Positions 23,521 to 31,734 of a DNA stretch of 64,000 nucleotides are shown piece by piece. The DNA comes from G963663615 sp963663615 (lineage in GTDB: Bacteria; Bacteroidota; Ignavibacteria; Ignavibacteriales; Melioribacteraceae): positions 3,224,001 to 3,288,000 of the forward strand of contig OY760517.1 of NCBI GenBank assembly GCA_963663615.1, read 5' to 3'. A program made the position numbers and the translations under genes. The notes beneath the pieces are model-generated. The model made no database searches. It was not told where the DNA came from and worked only from the letters and a program-made list of their open reading frames with translations. Position 1 is the stretch's first letter. Every line of letters begins with the position of its first letter.

Positions 23521-24486
23521 ATGAAAAAACTTAAAGAACTATTTAACACACACAATACACTAAACAAACTTTACTGTAACAGCGAACAGATAAACATAAC
23601 CAGTGAAACCAACTCAATTAAAATAGTACCTGTTGGCAGTTTTCCGCAACATCCTGACGGGGCACATGAAGTTACCGAAAAACACATTAGCGAAATGGCA
23701 GAGAATCTTAAAAATTCCGGAAGTGATATTCTATTCGACTACGGACATGAAAGCCTCTGGAACCCTTCTGCTGAAGCTGCCGGCTGGTCTAATTCTGCAA
23801 AAGTGGAAGCAAAACCTGACGGTCTATATATTGAGTATCCACAATTTACCGAAGAAGCATCTCAAAAAATTTCCTCACGAAAATTCAGGTATTTCTCACC
23901 TGTCTATTCACTAAACTACAAAGCAAAAGATGGTACTCATTCCGGTGCATCGCTGGTAAGTGTTGCTATAACAAACACGCCATATTTTAACTCGGAAATA
24001 GAACATATTCGCAACTCATTTATAAACAAACAAAAGAGGTATAAATTGGAAACAATTCGTTCATTTTTCGGAATTGATCCGGAAGAAGACATCGGCAAAG
24101 TGGATGATATAATCACCACATTCATTAACAGCAGTGGTATTGCACATTTTAGCGATATTCCCGAAAAATTGCTAACAAACGGAAATACTCTTGAAAAACT
24201 TAAAAAGGACATTACAAGCCTTAATGCAAAAGTAAATTCCGGTAAAAGCGACAAGGCAGAAATACTTGTTAATTCAGCCATAAGCAGCGGTAAAATTCTT
24301 GGGGCAGAAAAAGAGATATGGCTTCAGTTTGCCCAAAGTAACTTCGAAACTGCCGAACAAATAATTAATAATAAAAAAGTAAACTCAACATTGCCTCGCA
24401 ATCTGAATACGGGCAATGAAAACAATTCACATAAATCCGGGCTTGATACAGCCGCTCAATACATTAAAGAGCTTGGACGAAAATAA
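23521..24486 (+). CDS. Mu I-type prohead protease / scaffold
   Basis: 321 residues from ATG 23521 (GAGGG upstream); the 23-codon upstream extension is unlikely. The N-terminal half matches Mu I proteins: VPVGSFPQHPDG, DILFDYGHES with the probable catalytic His, PSAEAAGW, and RYFSPVYSLNYKAKDG. The C-terminal half is helical and charged (KLKKDITSLNAKVNSGKSD), as in scaffolding domains. It would shape and then mature the prohead. The capsid gene follows after 10 bases. Confidence 0.85.
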   Translation: MKKLKELFNTHNTLNKLYCNSEQINITSETNSIKIVPVGSFPQHPDGAHEVTEKHISEMAENLKNSGSDILFDYGHESLWNPSAEAAGWSNSAKVEAKPDGLYIEYPQFTEEASQKISSRKFRYFSPVYSLNYKAKDGTHSGASLVSVAITNTPYFNSEIEHIRNSFINKQKRYKLETIRSFFGIDPEEDIGKVDDIITTFINSSGIAHFSDIPEKLLTNGNTLEKLKKDITSLNAKVNSGKSDKAEILVNSAISSGKILGAEKEIWLQFAQSNFETAEQIINNKKVNSTLPRNLNTGNENNSHKSGLDTAAQYIKELGRK

Positions 24487-24496
24487 AGGAGGCAAT

Positions 24497-25429
24497 ATGT
24501 TAATACAAAAAATAAGTTCCGCCGATCCGTTAACAAAACTGGTGGTTGATGGACTTTTGAGAACAGCACCTATACTGGCTGATGTTGAATTCTATTCCAA
24601 AACAGGTTCAGCCGATAGTATAAGAAAATCAAGCGACTCGGAAAACAACGTAATTTTCAGATCACTAAACGAGGTTAATGAGGTTAACCCGGCAGATGCA
24701 ACTTACGAACCAGTTTCAAAAAAAATTATTTCATTTGATGCAAAAGTTGATGTTATGCTGGAAGACAGGAACGAAGACCCCGAAACCGAGCTTGCAGTTC
24801 AAACACGTATTGAAGCCGAAAATGCAGGTTACATTCTTCAGGATAAAATCTTCAATGGCAATACTGCCATGAATAATGAGGAGTTCGACGGCTTTATTAA
24901 TATTGTTGATAACTCAAAGGTTTCTGCAATTGCTACAAACGGACTTGTACTACCATTAGGCAGCAGTGATTCAAAAATAACTGCACAACAGCAGGCAATT
25001 GAAGAATTACTTAAACTTTTTGCTTCGGTACGTGGAGGTGCAACCCATGCATACATGAACGAATACCTTAAAATCCGCTGGTTAACCATAGCCAAAAACC
25101 TTGGTTACTATCGCCAGGAAAAAGATGAGCTAGGCAGCACAGTTGAAAAAATTGGTAATGTTATTATTCGTGGTGCCGGATATAAAAAAGATGGTACTAC
25201 CCTACTTCCATTTAACGAAACAATTGGTTCTGCAACAAATTGCAGTAGCGTTTTTGTAGCACGCTGGGGCGAGCGTATTGATGTTACTGCACTCACTTCA
25301 GTTGGTGTTAAAGCACGCTACGCAGGACAGTCGGGTAATTTATTAATAAACAATGTAAACCTTGATATGACACTTGTGCTTCAAAATGAAAATGCACTCG
25401 TTCAATCACAGGGATGGCGGCTGGAATAG
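24497..25429 (+). CDS. major capsid protein, HK97-like fold
   Basis: 310 residues from ATG 24497, with AAAGGAGG upstream; a longer frame would overlap the protease. The pattern LLRTAPILADVEFYS, then NPADATYEPVSKKIISFDAKVDVM, AGYILQDKIFNGN, FDGFINIVDNSKV, GGATHAYMNEYLKIRW and a C-terminal VFVARWGERIDVTALTSVGVKARY fits HK97-fold capsids and the related encapsulin type. It builds the shell. The gene immediately follows its protease/scaffold, as in Mu-type phages. Confidence 0.85.
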   Translation: MLIQKISSADPLTKLVVDGLLRTAPILADVEFYSKTGSADSIRKSSDSENNVIFRSLNEVNEVNPADATYEPVSKKIISFDAKVDVMLEDRNEDPETELAVQTRIEAENAGYILQDKIFNGNTAMNNEEFDGFINIVDNSKVSAIATNGLVLPLGSSDSKITAQQQAIEELLKLFASVRGGATHAYMNEYLKIRWLTIAKNLGYYRQEKDELGSTVEKIGNVIIRGAGYKKDGTTLLPFNETIGSATNCSSVFVARWGERIDVTALTSVGVKARYAGQSGNLLINNVNLDMTLVLQNENALVQSQGWRLE

Positions 25430-25444
25430 TTTGCAGGAGGGAAA

Positions 25445-25879
25445 ATGAAAAAGATAATAATGATGGCAATTATTCTTTCGGGAATACTTTTTTCACAAAC
25501 ACGCTGGATAGACGCCGGCACAACAAATAGTACCGGTGTTAACATTAACCTCGTAACTTTTGAAGGTGTTATTGACGGTTTCGATACTCTTTACAGCAAA
25601 CCTTTTATGCTAAATAACACCGATCCGGAAGTTACCTGCTGGTACTTTTTAACCCAGGAAAACGATAGCATAAAAATAACTGCCGAAAAAGAAGTTGCCG
25701 GAATTGATTCCTGCTGGGTAAGGGTTAAACCGTTATTTGAGGATTCAATTGCAACACCCAATTACACTTTGGATACACTTGGAGTTATTCCACTAAGGTA
25801 CAGGCTACGTGTGCGTGCGATATATGGTAATGGCAGAAATGCAAATTTCAAAATAAGTATCAATGCTAATAAAAAGTGA
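25445..25879 (+). CDS. protein with signal peptide inside the capsid module
   Basis: 144 residues. The N-terminus (KKIIMMAIILSGILFSQ) looks like a Sec signal peptide of about 18 residues. The rest is beta-rich, with VNINLVTFEGVIDGFDTLY, two cysteines in VTCWYFL and DSCWVRV, and YRLRVRAIYGNG. No family recognised. An exported protein between a capsid gene and head-spike genes is unusual; it could modify the host envelope, or the hydrophobic start could have another use in the virion. Start backed by GGAGG. Confidence 0.65.
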   Translation: MKKIIMMAIILSGILFSQTRWIDAGTTNSTGVNINLVTFEGVIDGFDTLYSKPFMLNNTDPEVTCWYFLTQENDSIKITAEKEVAGIDSCWVRVKPLFEDSIATPNYTLDTLGVIPLRYRLRVRAIYGNGRNANFKISINANKK

Positions 25880-25886
25880 GGGACAA

Positions 25887-26288
25887 ATGGAAACAGCATT
25901 TAAAAACAACACAACTTTAGGAGTATTGCCTATTGAACTTGGTAAGGTTAATGCACCTGACGAAACTAATCTATATGGTACCGAAGAAATTGAGGATTTT
26001 GTGGATCTAATCTACTCAGCAATGGAAGCCTACGAGAAAGCAATGAGAGACGCAAAACTTGGCTTAAATGATTTGATACTGCTGGGTAATGTTTTTGTTA
26101 ATCTTGCTGCTTCGGTAAATGGTGCAAATATAGCTTTGGCACAAGCACTCGACCTTTCTGATGGCGAAATAACCGAACTTGTTAACCAGTCCGCCAAATT
26201 TGAGCTGGGTGAATCAACACCAAGATACAGACAAATAGTGAAGGAATTACTCTATAAATTCCAAACCTACAATGTATTCAGAAACTAA
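25887..26288 (+). CDS. hypothetical helical structural-region protein
   Basis: 133 residues from ATG 25887 (GAGGG upstream). Mostly helical, with EEIEDFVDLIYSAMEAYEKAM and LILLGNVFVNLAASVNGAN. No family is recognised. Position between the capsid and spike genes suggests a minor structural or chaperone role. A GGCTGCT/AGCAGCC hairpin without a T-run (26297-26320) separates it from the spike base gene. Confidence 0.6.
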   Translation: METAFKNNTTLGVLPIELGKVNAPDETNLYGTEEIEDFVDLIYSAMEAYEKAMRDAKLGLNDLILLGNVFVNLAASVNGANIALAQALDLSDGEITELVNQSAKFELGESTPRYRQIVKELLYKFQTYNVFRN

Positions 26289-26338
26289 AAATAAAAGGCT
26301 GCTGCTTGTAAAGAGCAGCCAATGTTAAAGGAGGTAAT

Positions 26339-26605
26339 ATGTCAGCAAAAGATAAATTTGTATTTGATCACGATAACAGTCCGGCAACGAATTCATTTGC
26401 AATAACACCGAATAACACCAACGAATTAACTTATATAACGCGGGCAATATACACAGGTTCGGGAGGAAATATTAAATGTTTGTTGAAGGGAGATTCCACT
26501 CCGCAAGTATTTGCCAATGTACCAACCGGAAGTATGCTACCGCTTAGAGTAAAAAAAATATATGCCGAAGAAACAACCGCAACAAACATACTGGGGTTAT
26601 ACTAA
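26339..26605 (+). CDS. spike base-like protein (similar to gene-transfer-agent Rcc01079)
   Basis: 88 residues with strong GGAGG. The pattern NSFAITPNNTNELTYITRAIY, TGSGGNIKCLLKGD, FANVPTGSMLPLRVKKI and TTATNILGLY matches the small spike-base family known from the Rhodobacter gene transfer agent and many phages: position-xx-rgiYtGtGGd..., fxnVpxGxxlPvrvxrv, gTTAtnIvaL. In GTAs this protein seats the head spikes that bind host polysaccharide. It is directly followed by a lectin-like fibre gene, which supports the idea. Confidence 0.7.
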   Translation: MSAKDKFVFDHDNSPATNSFAITPNNTNELTYITRAIYTGSGGNIKCLLKGDSTPQVFANVPTGSMLPLRVKKIYAEETTATNILGLY

Positions 26606-26606
26606 A

Positions 26607-27734
26607 ATGAAAGATTTATCTGTTTCAATAAACAATACTGGTACAGCATTTAACATGCACAATATTCCGGGATTAGTATTTTATGCTGATCCCGGGTCTC
26701 AAATTAGTGCTAACGGTTCTTCAACCGGTAAACGCTTTAATGATAACATACTGCTTAATCAAAACGTCCCGGTGATTACCAGCAACACCGAACTTTTACT
26801 TAATAATGATTTTAGTGATGGATATAATTACTGGACGGTTACAGGAAACTGGCGGGTTATAAATTCGATAATTAATATAAACAATTCTGCTCTTGATTCG
26901 ATAATTAGTCAAAGCATCTTACTCGAGACGGGAAAATTATACAAAATAAGTATTGCAATAAACGTTTTAACAACCGGTAAATTGAAAGTTAATTTTAACG
27001 GAAGCGAGATTGCTATTTTGAATAGTACGGGAAAGTACCATTTTTATTATCACTCAACTTCTTCAGGTGCATCAGGCTTTTCGCTTGAAGCTATTGAAGC
27101 AACTACCGTATTGTCCGGATTATCGGTTAGGGAAGTTGTAAATGCCGACTATGCAATCCTTCAGAATGGGATGGAATCGAACACATTGCAATCACATAAC
27201 GGGTTATATTTTAATGGCATTGACAGCAAAATAGACTTTGGGAACAGATTTAATCCCGGAACCAAGGACATATTAACCGGAATATGGATTAAACCAAATC
27301 ACCAGCTGTTATTGCCAAACACTTTGCATATAATAACAAAATCAACTCCGTACCAGTTTTTCTTTGTAAGTATTGAAGGTAATCCAAGTTTCTATTTATC
27401 ATCCGGGGAACAACGATACCAGAAAACGATTGTTAATATATGTGATAACGAGTGGCATTTCGTTGTTCTGGTGCATCGCCATTCAGGCGAAACATATATG
27501 GTTGTAGATAATGAAATAGAATCGCAACACAGTAGTAACGTTCTTAACGAATTGGAAAACACTGCATCCTTCTCTCTAGGAGGGAGCAATGCTGGAAACT
27601 ATCTGAATGGAGAACTTGGTATGTTCTTCTATGCGGAATATGATGTAACAGAACCGACCACACCACAAATGCCAACTGATGTGACGAAAATCATAAACTT
27701 AATTTATGAAAATTGTGTTTTCAACTATACGTAA
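26607..27734 (+). CDS. putative head-spike or fibre protein with LamG-like domain
   Basis: 375 residues from ATG 26607, one base after the spike base stop. About 60-190 is a carbohydrate-binding-like beta region (NNDFSDGYNYWTVTGNWRV, LLETGKLYKISIAI). About 205-350 is a LamG/concanavalin-like domain (GLYFNGIDSKIDFGNRF, ILTGIWIKPN, NEWHFVVLVHR, FSLGGSNAGNYLNGELG). Such domains bind glycans. Its place after the spike base suggests a receptor-binding fibre on the capsid. No tail-fibre chaperone was seen. Confidence 0.7.
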   Translation: MKDLSVSINNTGTAFNMHNIPGLVFYADPGSQISANGSSTGKRFNDNILLNQNVPVITSNTELLLNNDFSDGYNYWTVTGNWRVINSIININNSALDSIISQSILLETGKLYKISIAINVLTTGKLKVNFNGSEIAILNSTGKYHFYYHSTSSGASGFSLEAIEATTVLSGLSVREVVNADYAILQNGMESNTLQSHNGLYFNGIDSKIDFGNRFNPGTKDILTGIWIKPNHQLLLPNTLHIITKSTPYQFFFVSIEGNPSFYLSSGEQRYQKTIVNICDNEWHFVVLVHRHSGETYMVVDNEIESQHSSNVLNELENTASFSLGGSNAGNYLNGELGMFFYAEYDVTEPTTPQMPTDVTKIINLIYENCVFNYT

Positions 27735-27809
27735 CTATTGTGACTTATGATTAAGTGGATTGGCAGGGTTCTTGTAGGTAAGATTGGAAAATAATAAAGG
27801 AATGAAGTT

Positions 27810-27911
27810 ATGGTGGATTATTTAATTGTAATGGGCGTATTTGCCGGATTTATTGGTTTAACATACAAACAAGCAGTAAAATTAGTACGAGAATTTTTGT
27901 GGGAGGACTAA
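27810..27911 (+). CDS. 33-residue membrane peptide at the right end of the island
   Basis: ATG 27810 with AAGGAATG upstream. The peptide begins MVDYLIVMGVFAGFIG, a single hydrophobic helix, and ends in a charged tail with KLVREFLWED. No family recognised. It could be a small holin-like or stress peptide. It ends at the GGGAGG/CCTCCC hairpin that also faces the histidine kinase gene. Confidence 0.5.
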   Translation: MVDYLIVMGVFAGFIGLTYKQAVKLVREFLWED

Positions 27912-27922
27912 CCCTCCCTTCC
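27901..27922. terminator. hairpin between the island and the histidine kinase gene
   Basis: GGGAGG (27901-27906), loop, then CCCTCCC followed by TTCCTCTATTTCTT on the plus strand. It probably ends rightward island transcription; the T-rich tail is imperfect. Confidence 0.5.
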
Positions 27923-27923
27923 T

Positions 27924-29132
27924 CTATTTCTTAAGAGAGATTCTAAAAGTAGTACCAACATCAACTGCCGAGTTTTTGAGGAATATCCTTCCATGATGGT
28001 ATTCCTCAACAATTCGCTTCGAAAGACTTAAACCAAGCCCCCAACCACGTTTTTTAGTACTATAACCCGGGCGGAATATATCCCTTCTGAACTTTTTATC
28101 AATACCCTTTCCGTTATCAGCAACCTCTATATCAACAGTAGTTTCAAGATCAAGCAATAGTATTTCCAGTTTGCCTTCCTTTCTGCCAATTGCATCAAGG
28201 GCATTTTTAATCAGGTTCTCAATAACCCACTCAAATAAATCCGGGTTTATATTTACCGAAACATTCTTGTCGCCCGAAATTTCAATTGATACTTTTTTGC
28301 CAGTTTGCGGCAAACGGCGTTCAAAATATAGTACAACCTGGTACACTAAATCGAACAGATTTATTTTTTTCAGTTCGGGGAACGAGCCAATTTTACTAAA
28401 CCTGTGTGCAATTTTGTTTAGCCTGCCGAGATCACTCTCTATTTCATCAGCAGCATCAATTACCTTAACCGGGTTATCATGGTAAAGCTTTAGTATTTCT
28501 GCCCACCCCATTAAACTGCTTATAGGTGTACCAAGCTGATGAGCTGTTTCTTTTGCCATACCAACCCAAATATTGCTCTGCTCACTTTTCTTAAGATAAC
28601 TAAAGCCCATGTATGCAATAAGTATAAATGTAATAGCAAATATTATTTGTAAAAACGGGTAATACCGTAAACGGGTGATTAGGGCAGAATCGCCATAATA
28701 TATTTTGTTAAGTACAATATCCTTCCCTATGGTAATTGGAATTGGTGGATTTATTTCAGCCAACTCCTTTATTTTTTTTTGTATCAATGCACTCTTTTGT
28801 TCCAGGGTTAAATTGGTATCAATATCAATATTACGAATACCACCGTTATTATTCCGGAAATTAACCTGGTCGTTTGCATCGGTAAGTATAAGCGGGAAAT
28901 CTATTTTCTGTATTATGTTTTCAAAAATAAATGTTAAATCAATGTTATCCGTATTGCTGTTAATAATATAATTATAGCTTTCGGCATACAATTCAACAAT
29001 ACGCCTATCCCTCTCCTGTAATCTTCTTACCAAATCAGAAGTATAGAGAAAAGTGGAAACAGCAATAAGTATTGCAATTACAAGTAACGTAAGTTTTATA
29101 TTAAGAGGAGTAGTTCGTTTATTAAACTTCAT
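27924..29132 (-). CDS. membrane sensor histidine kinase
   Basis: 402 residues. Two membrane segments (about 14-31 and 161-180) enclose a periplasmic domain of about 130 residues. The cytoplasmic part has the H-box KETAHQLGTPISSLMGW with H198, then an HATPase domain with NLIKNALDAIG, DNGKGIDKKF and GWGLGLSLSKRIVEEYHHG. It would autophosphorylate on H198 in response to an envelope signal. The HQLGTP box is typical of kinases in this lineage. No response regulator gene is adjacent, so its partner is elsewhere. Confidence 0.93.
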   Translation of the reverse strand: MKFNKRTTPLNIKLTLLVIAILIAVSTFLYTSDLVRRLQERDRRIVELYAESYNYIINSNTDNIDLTFIFENIIQKIDFPLILTDANDQVNFRNNNGGIRNIDIDTNLTLEQKSALIQKKIKELAEINPPIPITIGKDIVLNKIYYGDSALITRLRYYPFLQIIFAITFILIAYMGFSYLKKSEQSNIWVGMAKETAHQLGTPISSLMGWAEILKLYHDNPVKVIDAADEIESDLGRLNKIAHRFSKIGSFPELKKINLFDLVYQVVLYFERRLPQTGKKVSIEISGDKNVSVNINPDLFEWVIENLIKNALDAIGRKEGKLEILLLDLETTVDIEVADNGKGIDKKFRRDIFRPGYSTKKRGWGLGLSLSKRIVEEYHHGRIFLKNSAVDVGTTFRISLKK

Positions 29133-29163
29133 TTCAATATCCCGCGAAAAATCGTTACTACAA

Positions 29164-29193
29164 AAATAAAAAACCCGGCAAAATATACCGGGT
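29164..29193 (-). terminator. terminator downstream of purA
   Basis: On the minus strand ACCCGG, a loop of about 9 bases, CCGGGT and a run of T bases (29164-29173 as A on plus). Separates purA from the kinase gene. Confidence 0.85.
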
Positions 29194-29222
29194 CAAAAAT
29201 TTTGGATAGTGTATAAAAATTA

Positions 29223-30491
29223 TCAAAGCATAATAGTTTCACTTCTTCTGGGACCAACAGAAACCATTTTTATACCAAAACCGCAATAATCTTTAATAAA
29301 ATCAAGATATTCCCTTGTTTCGGAAGGAAGATCGCTATACTCTTTTGCACCGGTAATATCCTGTTTCCAGCCCTTGAAAGTTTCATAAACAGGAGTAGCT
29401 TTTTCAAGTCGGGAATAATCACCGGGATAAGTTTTCAATTTGTGTCCGTCAATTTCATAACCAACACAAACTTTAATTTTATCAAGACCACTAAGCACAT
29501 CAAGCTTTGTAATAGCTGCATGGTCAATACCGTTAATCATAGTTGAGTAGCGGGTAGCAAAAGCATCAAACCAACCACAGCGTCTGGCACGTCCGGTAGT
29601 AGCACCAAATTCGGCACCTTTTTTCTGCAAATATTTGCCAGTTTCATCTTCCAGCTCGGTAGGGAAAGGTCCAAGTCCTACACGAGTTGAATATGCTTTA
29701 ACAATACCAATAACATCAGTTATTTTTGTTGGGGCAATACCAGTACCTGTACAAGCCCCACCGGAAGTAGGATTAGATGATGTGACATAAGGATAAGTAC
29801 CATGATCAATATCAAGAAGAGCACCCTGGGCACCTTCCATCAAAATTGATTTACCTTCCTTAATTGAGCTATTCAAAAAGCTGGGAACATCTTTTATATA
29901 TTTGTCTATTTTTTCATCAAAGTTCAAATACTCGTTAACAATTGCATCAACGTCAAGTTCTTCGTGATTATAAACTTTTTTTAGAATATTATTTTTTTCT
30001 TTAATATTACTTCTAATTTTCTGTTCAAGCACTTCCTTGTTAAGCAGATCAACAATCTTTATACCTTTTCTTGCATACTTGTCAATATAGCAAGGACCAA
30101 TACCACGTCCGGTAGTACCAATTTTCCTGTCACCACTTTCGCTTATCGAATCAAGCAATTTATGATATGGCATAATAAGGTGTGCATTCTGGCTAATAAA
30201 TAATCTTCCTTCAATATCGAAGTTCGATTTTTCAAGAAATTCAATTTCTTCAAGCAATGCATTGGGGTCTATAACCACACCATTACCAATAACACATATA
30301 ACACCATCACGCAAAATACCTGAAGGAATAAGATGTAATATGTATTGCTGGTCTTTAATTTGTATAGTATGACCTGCATTAGCACCACCCTGGTACCGTG
30401 CAACTATATCATAATTTTCACTAAGATTATCAACTATCTTTCCTTTTCCCTCATCACCCCACTGGCTTCCAACAAGAACAGAAACACTCAT
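29223..30491 (-). CDS. purA: adenylosuccinate synthetase
   Basis: 422 residues from ATG 30491 (GGAG 6 bases upstream; an upstream GTG is less likely). Landmarks: GSQWGDEGKGK at the start, the phosphate loop; GGANAGHTI; KIGTTGRGIGP; GAQGALLDIDHGTYPYVTSS; GRARRCGWFD; and KLDVLSGLDKIKVCVGY. It joins IMP and aspartate using GTP, the first step from IMP to AMP. The gene is flanked by terminators on both sides and so is probably a single-gene unit. Confidence 0.97.
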   Translation of the reverse strand: MSVSVLVGSQWGDEGKGKIVDNLSENYDIVARYQGGANAGHTIQIKDQQYILHLIPSGILRDGVICVIGNGVVIDPNALLEEIEFLEKSNFDIEGRLFISQNAHLIMPYHKLLDSISESGDRKIGTTGRGIGPCYIDKYARKGIKIVDLLNKEVLEQKIRSNIKEKNNILKKVYNHEELDVDAIVNEYLNFDEKIDKYIKDVPSFLNSSIKEGKSILMEGAQGALLDIDHGTYPYVTSSNPTSGGACTGTGIAPTKITDVIGIVKAYSTRVGLGPFPTELEDETGKYLQKKGAEFGATTGRARRCGWFDAFATRYSTMINGIDHAAITKLDVLSGLDKIKVCVGYEIDGHKLKTYPGDYSRLEKATPVYETFKGWKQDITGAKEYSDLPSETREYLDFIKDYCGFGIKMVSVGPRRSETIML

Positions 30492-30532
30492 AATCACTCC
30501 AAAACATTAAAACACAAAAAACAGACAAAATA

Positions 30533-30556
30533 AAACTCCGGTTGCAGCCGGAGTTT
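30533..30556 (-). terminator. terminator between the STAS gene and purA
   Basis: AAACTCCGG (30533-30541) and CCGGAGTTT (30548-30556) form a 9-bp stem with a 6-base loop. On the minus strand it is followed by TATTTTGTCTGTTTTTTG. It would end the STAS transcript ahead of purA. Confidence 0.75.
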
Positions 30557-30580
30557 CAGGAATGGATATTAAAATTTATA

Positions 30581-30922
30581 TTACTTCTCGAAACTTTCAA
30601 CAGCAGCATCCACAGATTCAAAATGTTCGAAGATAGTAATTAGTTTGGTAATTACTAGCAAGCTGTTAATCTTCTCGGTAGCATTTGCAAGTTTTAGATG
30701 TCCGCCGCCATTTTTCACACTGGTATAGCCGCTAATTAGCATGCCCAAACCAGAACTGTTCATAAATTTAACATCGGCAAGATCAACAATAATGTTCATT
30801 TTATCCTGCTCAAGTAGTTTACGAAGTGTATCACTGAACTCCTGAGCTTCAGGTCCGCCCATAACGTTGCCTTTAAGCTGTACTATGGCCGCAGAGTATT
30901 TTTCAGTAACATTGATTTTCAT
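30581..30922 (-). CDS. STAS-domain anti-sigma factor antagonist
   Basis: 113 residues, one STAS domain: SAAIVQLKGNVMGGPEAQEF, NIIVDLADVKFMNSSGLGMLISGY with the phosphorylatable serine in NSSGLGML, then HLKLANATEKINSLLVIT. SpoIIAA/RsbV-type proteins release sigma factors by binding the kinase when dephosphorylated. It points away from the cluster of phosphatases at 33038-40118 and may be a second target of that cluster. Confidence 0.9.
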   Translation of the reverse strand: MKINVTEKYSAAIVQLKGNVMGGPEAQEFSDTLRKLLEQDKMNIIVDLADVKFMNSSGLGMLISGYTSVKNGGGHLKLANATEKINSLLVITKLITIFEHFESVDAAVESFEK

Positions 30923-31129
30923 TTTCTACTCCCTAATTAATACGATAATTACTTATATTTCTTTGCTCAAATATAACTAAATAATTCAACTTTACGGAAA
31001 TATTATGAAATAATTTACAGATTATTATTAAGTTATAGAATATAATTATTAAAATAAAGTTATATTTAACTTGGGGATTACGTATCCGATATCCCTTTTT
31101 TGAAACTCTTAATCACTTAACTCGTCAAA
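30923..31129. other. divergent promoter region between STAS and sigma factor genes
   Basis: 207 bases, AT-rich, no reading frame. It must hold promoters for both directions. I could not assign a sigma-factor autoregulatory motif. Confidence 0.4.
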
Positions 31130-31723
31130 ATGAATAACACTGATAAATCAAATAAAAGTTCTGTTTCAACCGAGAGAACTGATCCTGATGATATACTTAT
31201 TCAGGAGTTTATCGACGGAAAAGAATCTGCTTTTAGCAAGTTAATGGTTCGGCATAAGGAAAAAGTCAGGAATCTTGTGTTCCTTACCCTTGGCGATTCT
31301 GATTATGTTGATGATATTTCTCAGGATGTTTTCATTTCGGTTTACAAAAAGCTTGGTGAATTCAGATTCGAATCAAAATTTACTACCTGGCTATACAGAA
31401 TTACTGTTAACAAGTGTCGCGATCATCTGCGAAAAAAGAAAGTTAGAAGTATTTTTGTTCCTATTAAGGATTCCGAATCTGAGCTGAGTGTAAGTGTTAA
31501 CCATGAAAATATTGATATCCCGGCTCTGGTTAGGAAAGCTATTAAACGCTTGCCAGACAAGCTGAAAACCCCTCTTATTTTAAGGGATATTGATGGTCTT
31601 AGCTACAAGGAAATTGCTGAAAAACTGGATTGTGAAGTTGGAACTATAAAATCAAGGATATTTAGAGCACGTGAAAGCCTTAAAACTTTACTCGAGCCTT
31701 ATCAAAAAGAATTGAATGCCTAA
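31130..31723 (+). CDS. ECF-type RNA polymerase sigma factor
   Basis: 197 residues. Region 2 (about 25-95): LIQEFIDGKESAFSKLMVRH, DYVDDISQDVFISVYKKL and FRFESKFTTWLYRITVNKC. Region 4 (about 130-185): AIKRLPDKLKTPLILRDIDG and LSYKEIAEKLDCEVGTIKSRIFRARESL. It would redirect RNA polymerase to stress or envelope genes. It is followed closely by a single-pass membrane protein gene that may be its regulator. Confidence 0.95.
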   Translation: MNNTDKSNKSSVSTERTDPDDILIQEFIDGKESAFSKLMVRHKEKVRNLVFLTLGDSDYVDDISQDVFISVYKKLGEFRFESKFTTWLYRITVNKCRDHLRKKKVRSIFVPIKDSESELSVSVNHENIDIPALVRKAIKRLPDKLKTPLILRDIDGLSYKEIAEKLDCEVGTIKSRIFRARESLKTLLEPYQKELNA

Positions 31724-31734
31724 AGGTGCATCAA

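Larger units (their letters stand above)
16486..27911 (+). mobile_element. phage-derived, tailless capsid and packaging island (Mu-like)
   Basis: Seventeen tightly packed genes: small and large terminase, DUF935 portal, DUF1320, two membrane-anchored proteins (one lysozyme-like), SWIM-like protein, LexA-like repressor, DUF3164, zinc ribbon, I-type protease/scaffold, HK97-type capsid, three proteins of unknown role, spike base and LamG-type fibre, counting the 33-residue right-end protein. No tail tube, sheath, tape measure, baseplate, transposase or integrase gene was recognised, and no terminal direct repeat. All frames are intact, which argues against simple decay. Boundaries are set by the first and last phage-like genes; true ends could differ by about 100 bases. 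Confidence 0.8.

Noticed and set aside
27747..27794. 15-codon frame MIKWIGRVLVGKIGK at the end of the island
   Set aside because: Looks like a cationic helix, but has no ribosome-binding site and is too short to support.
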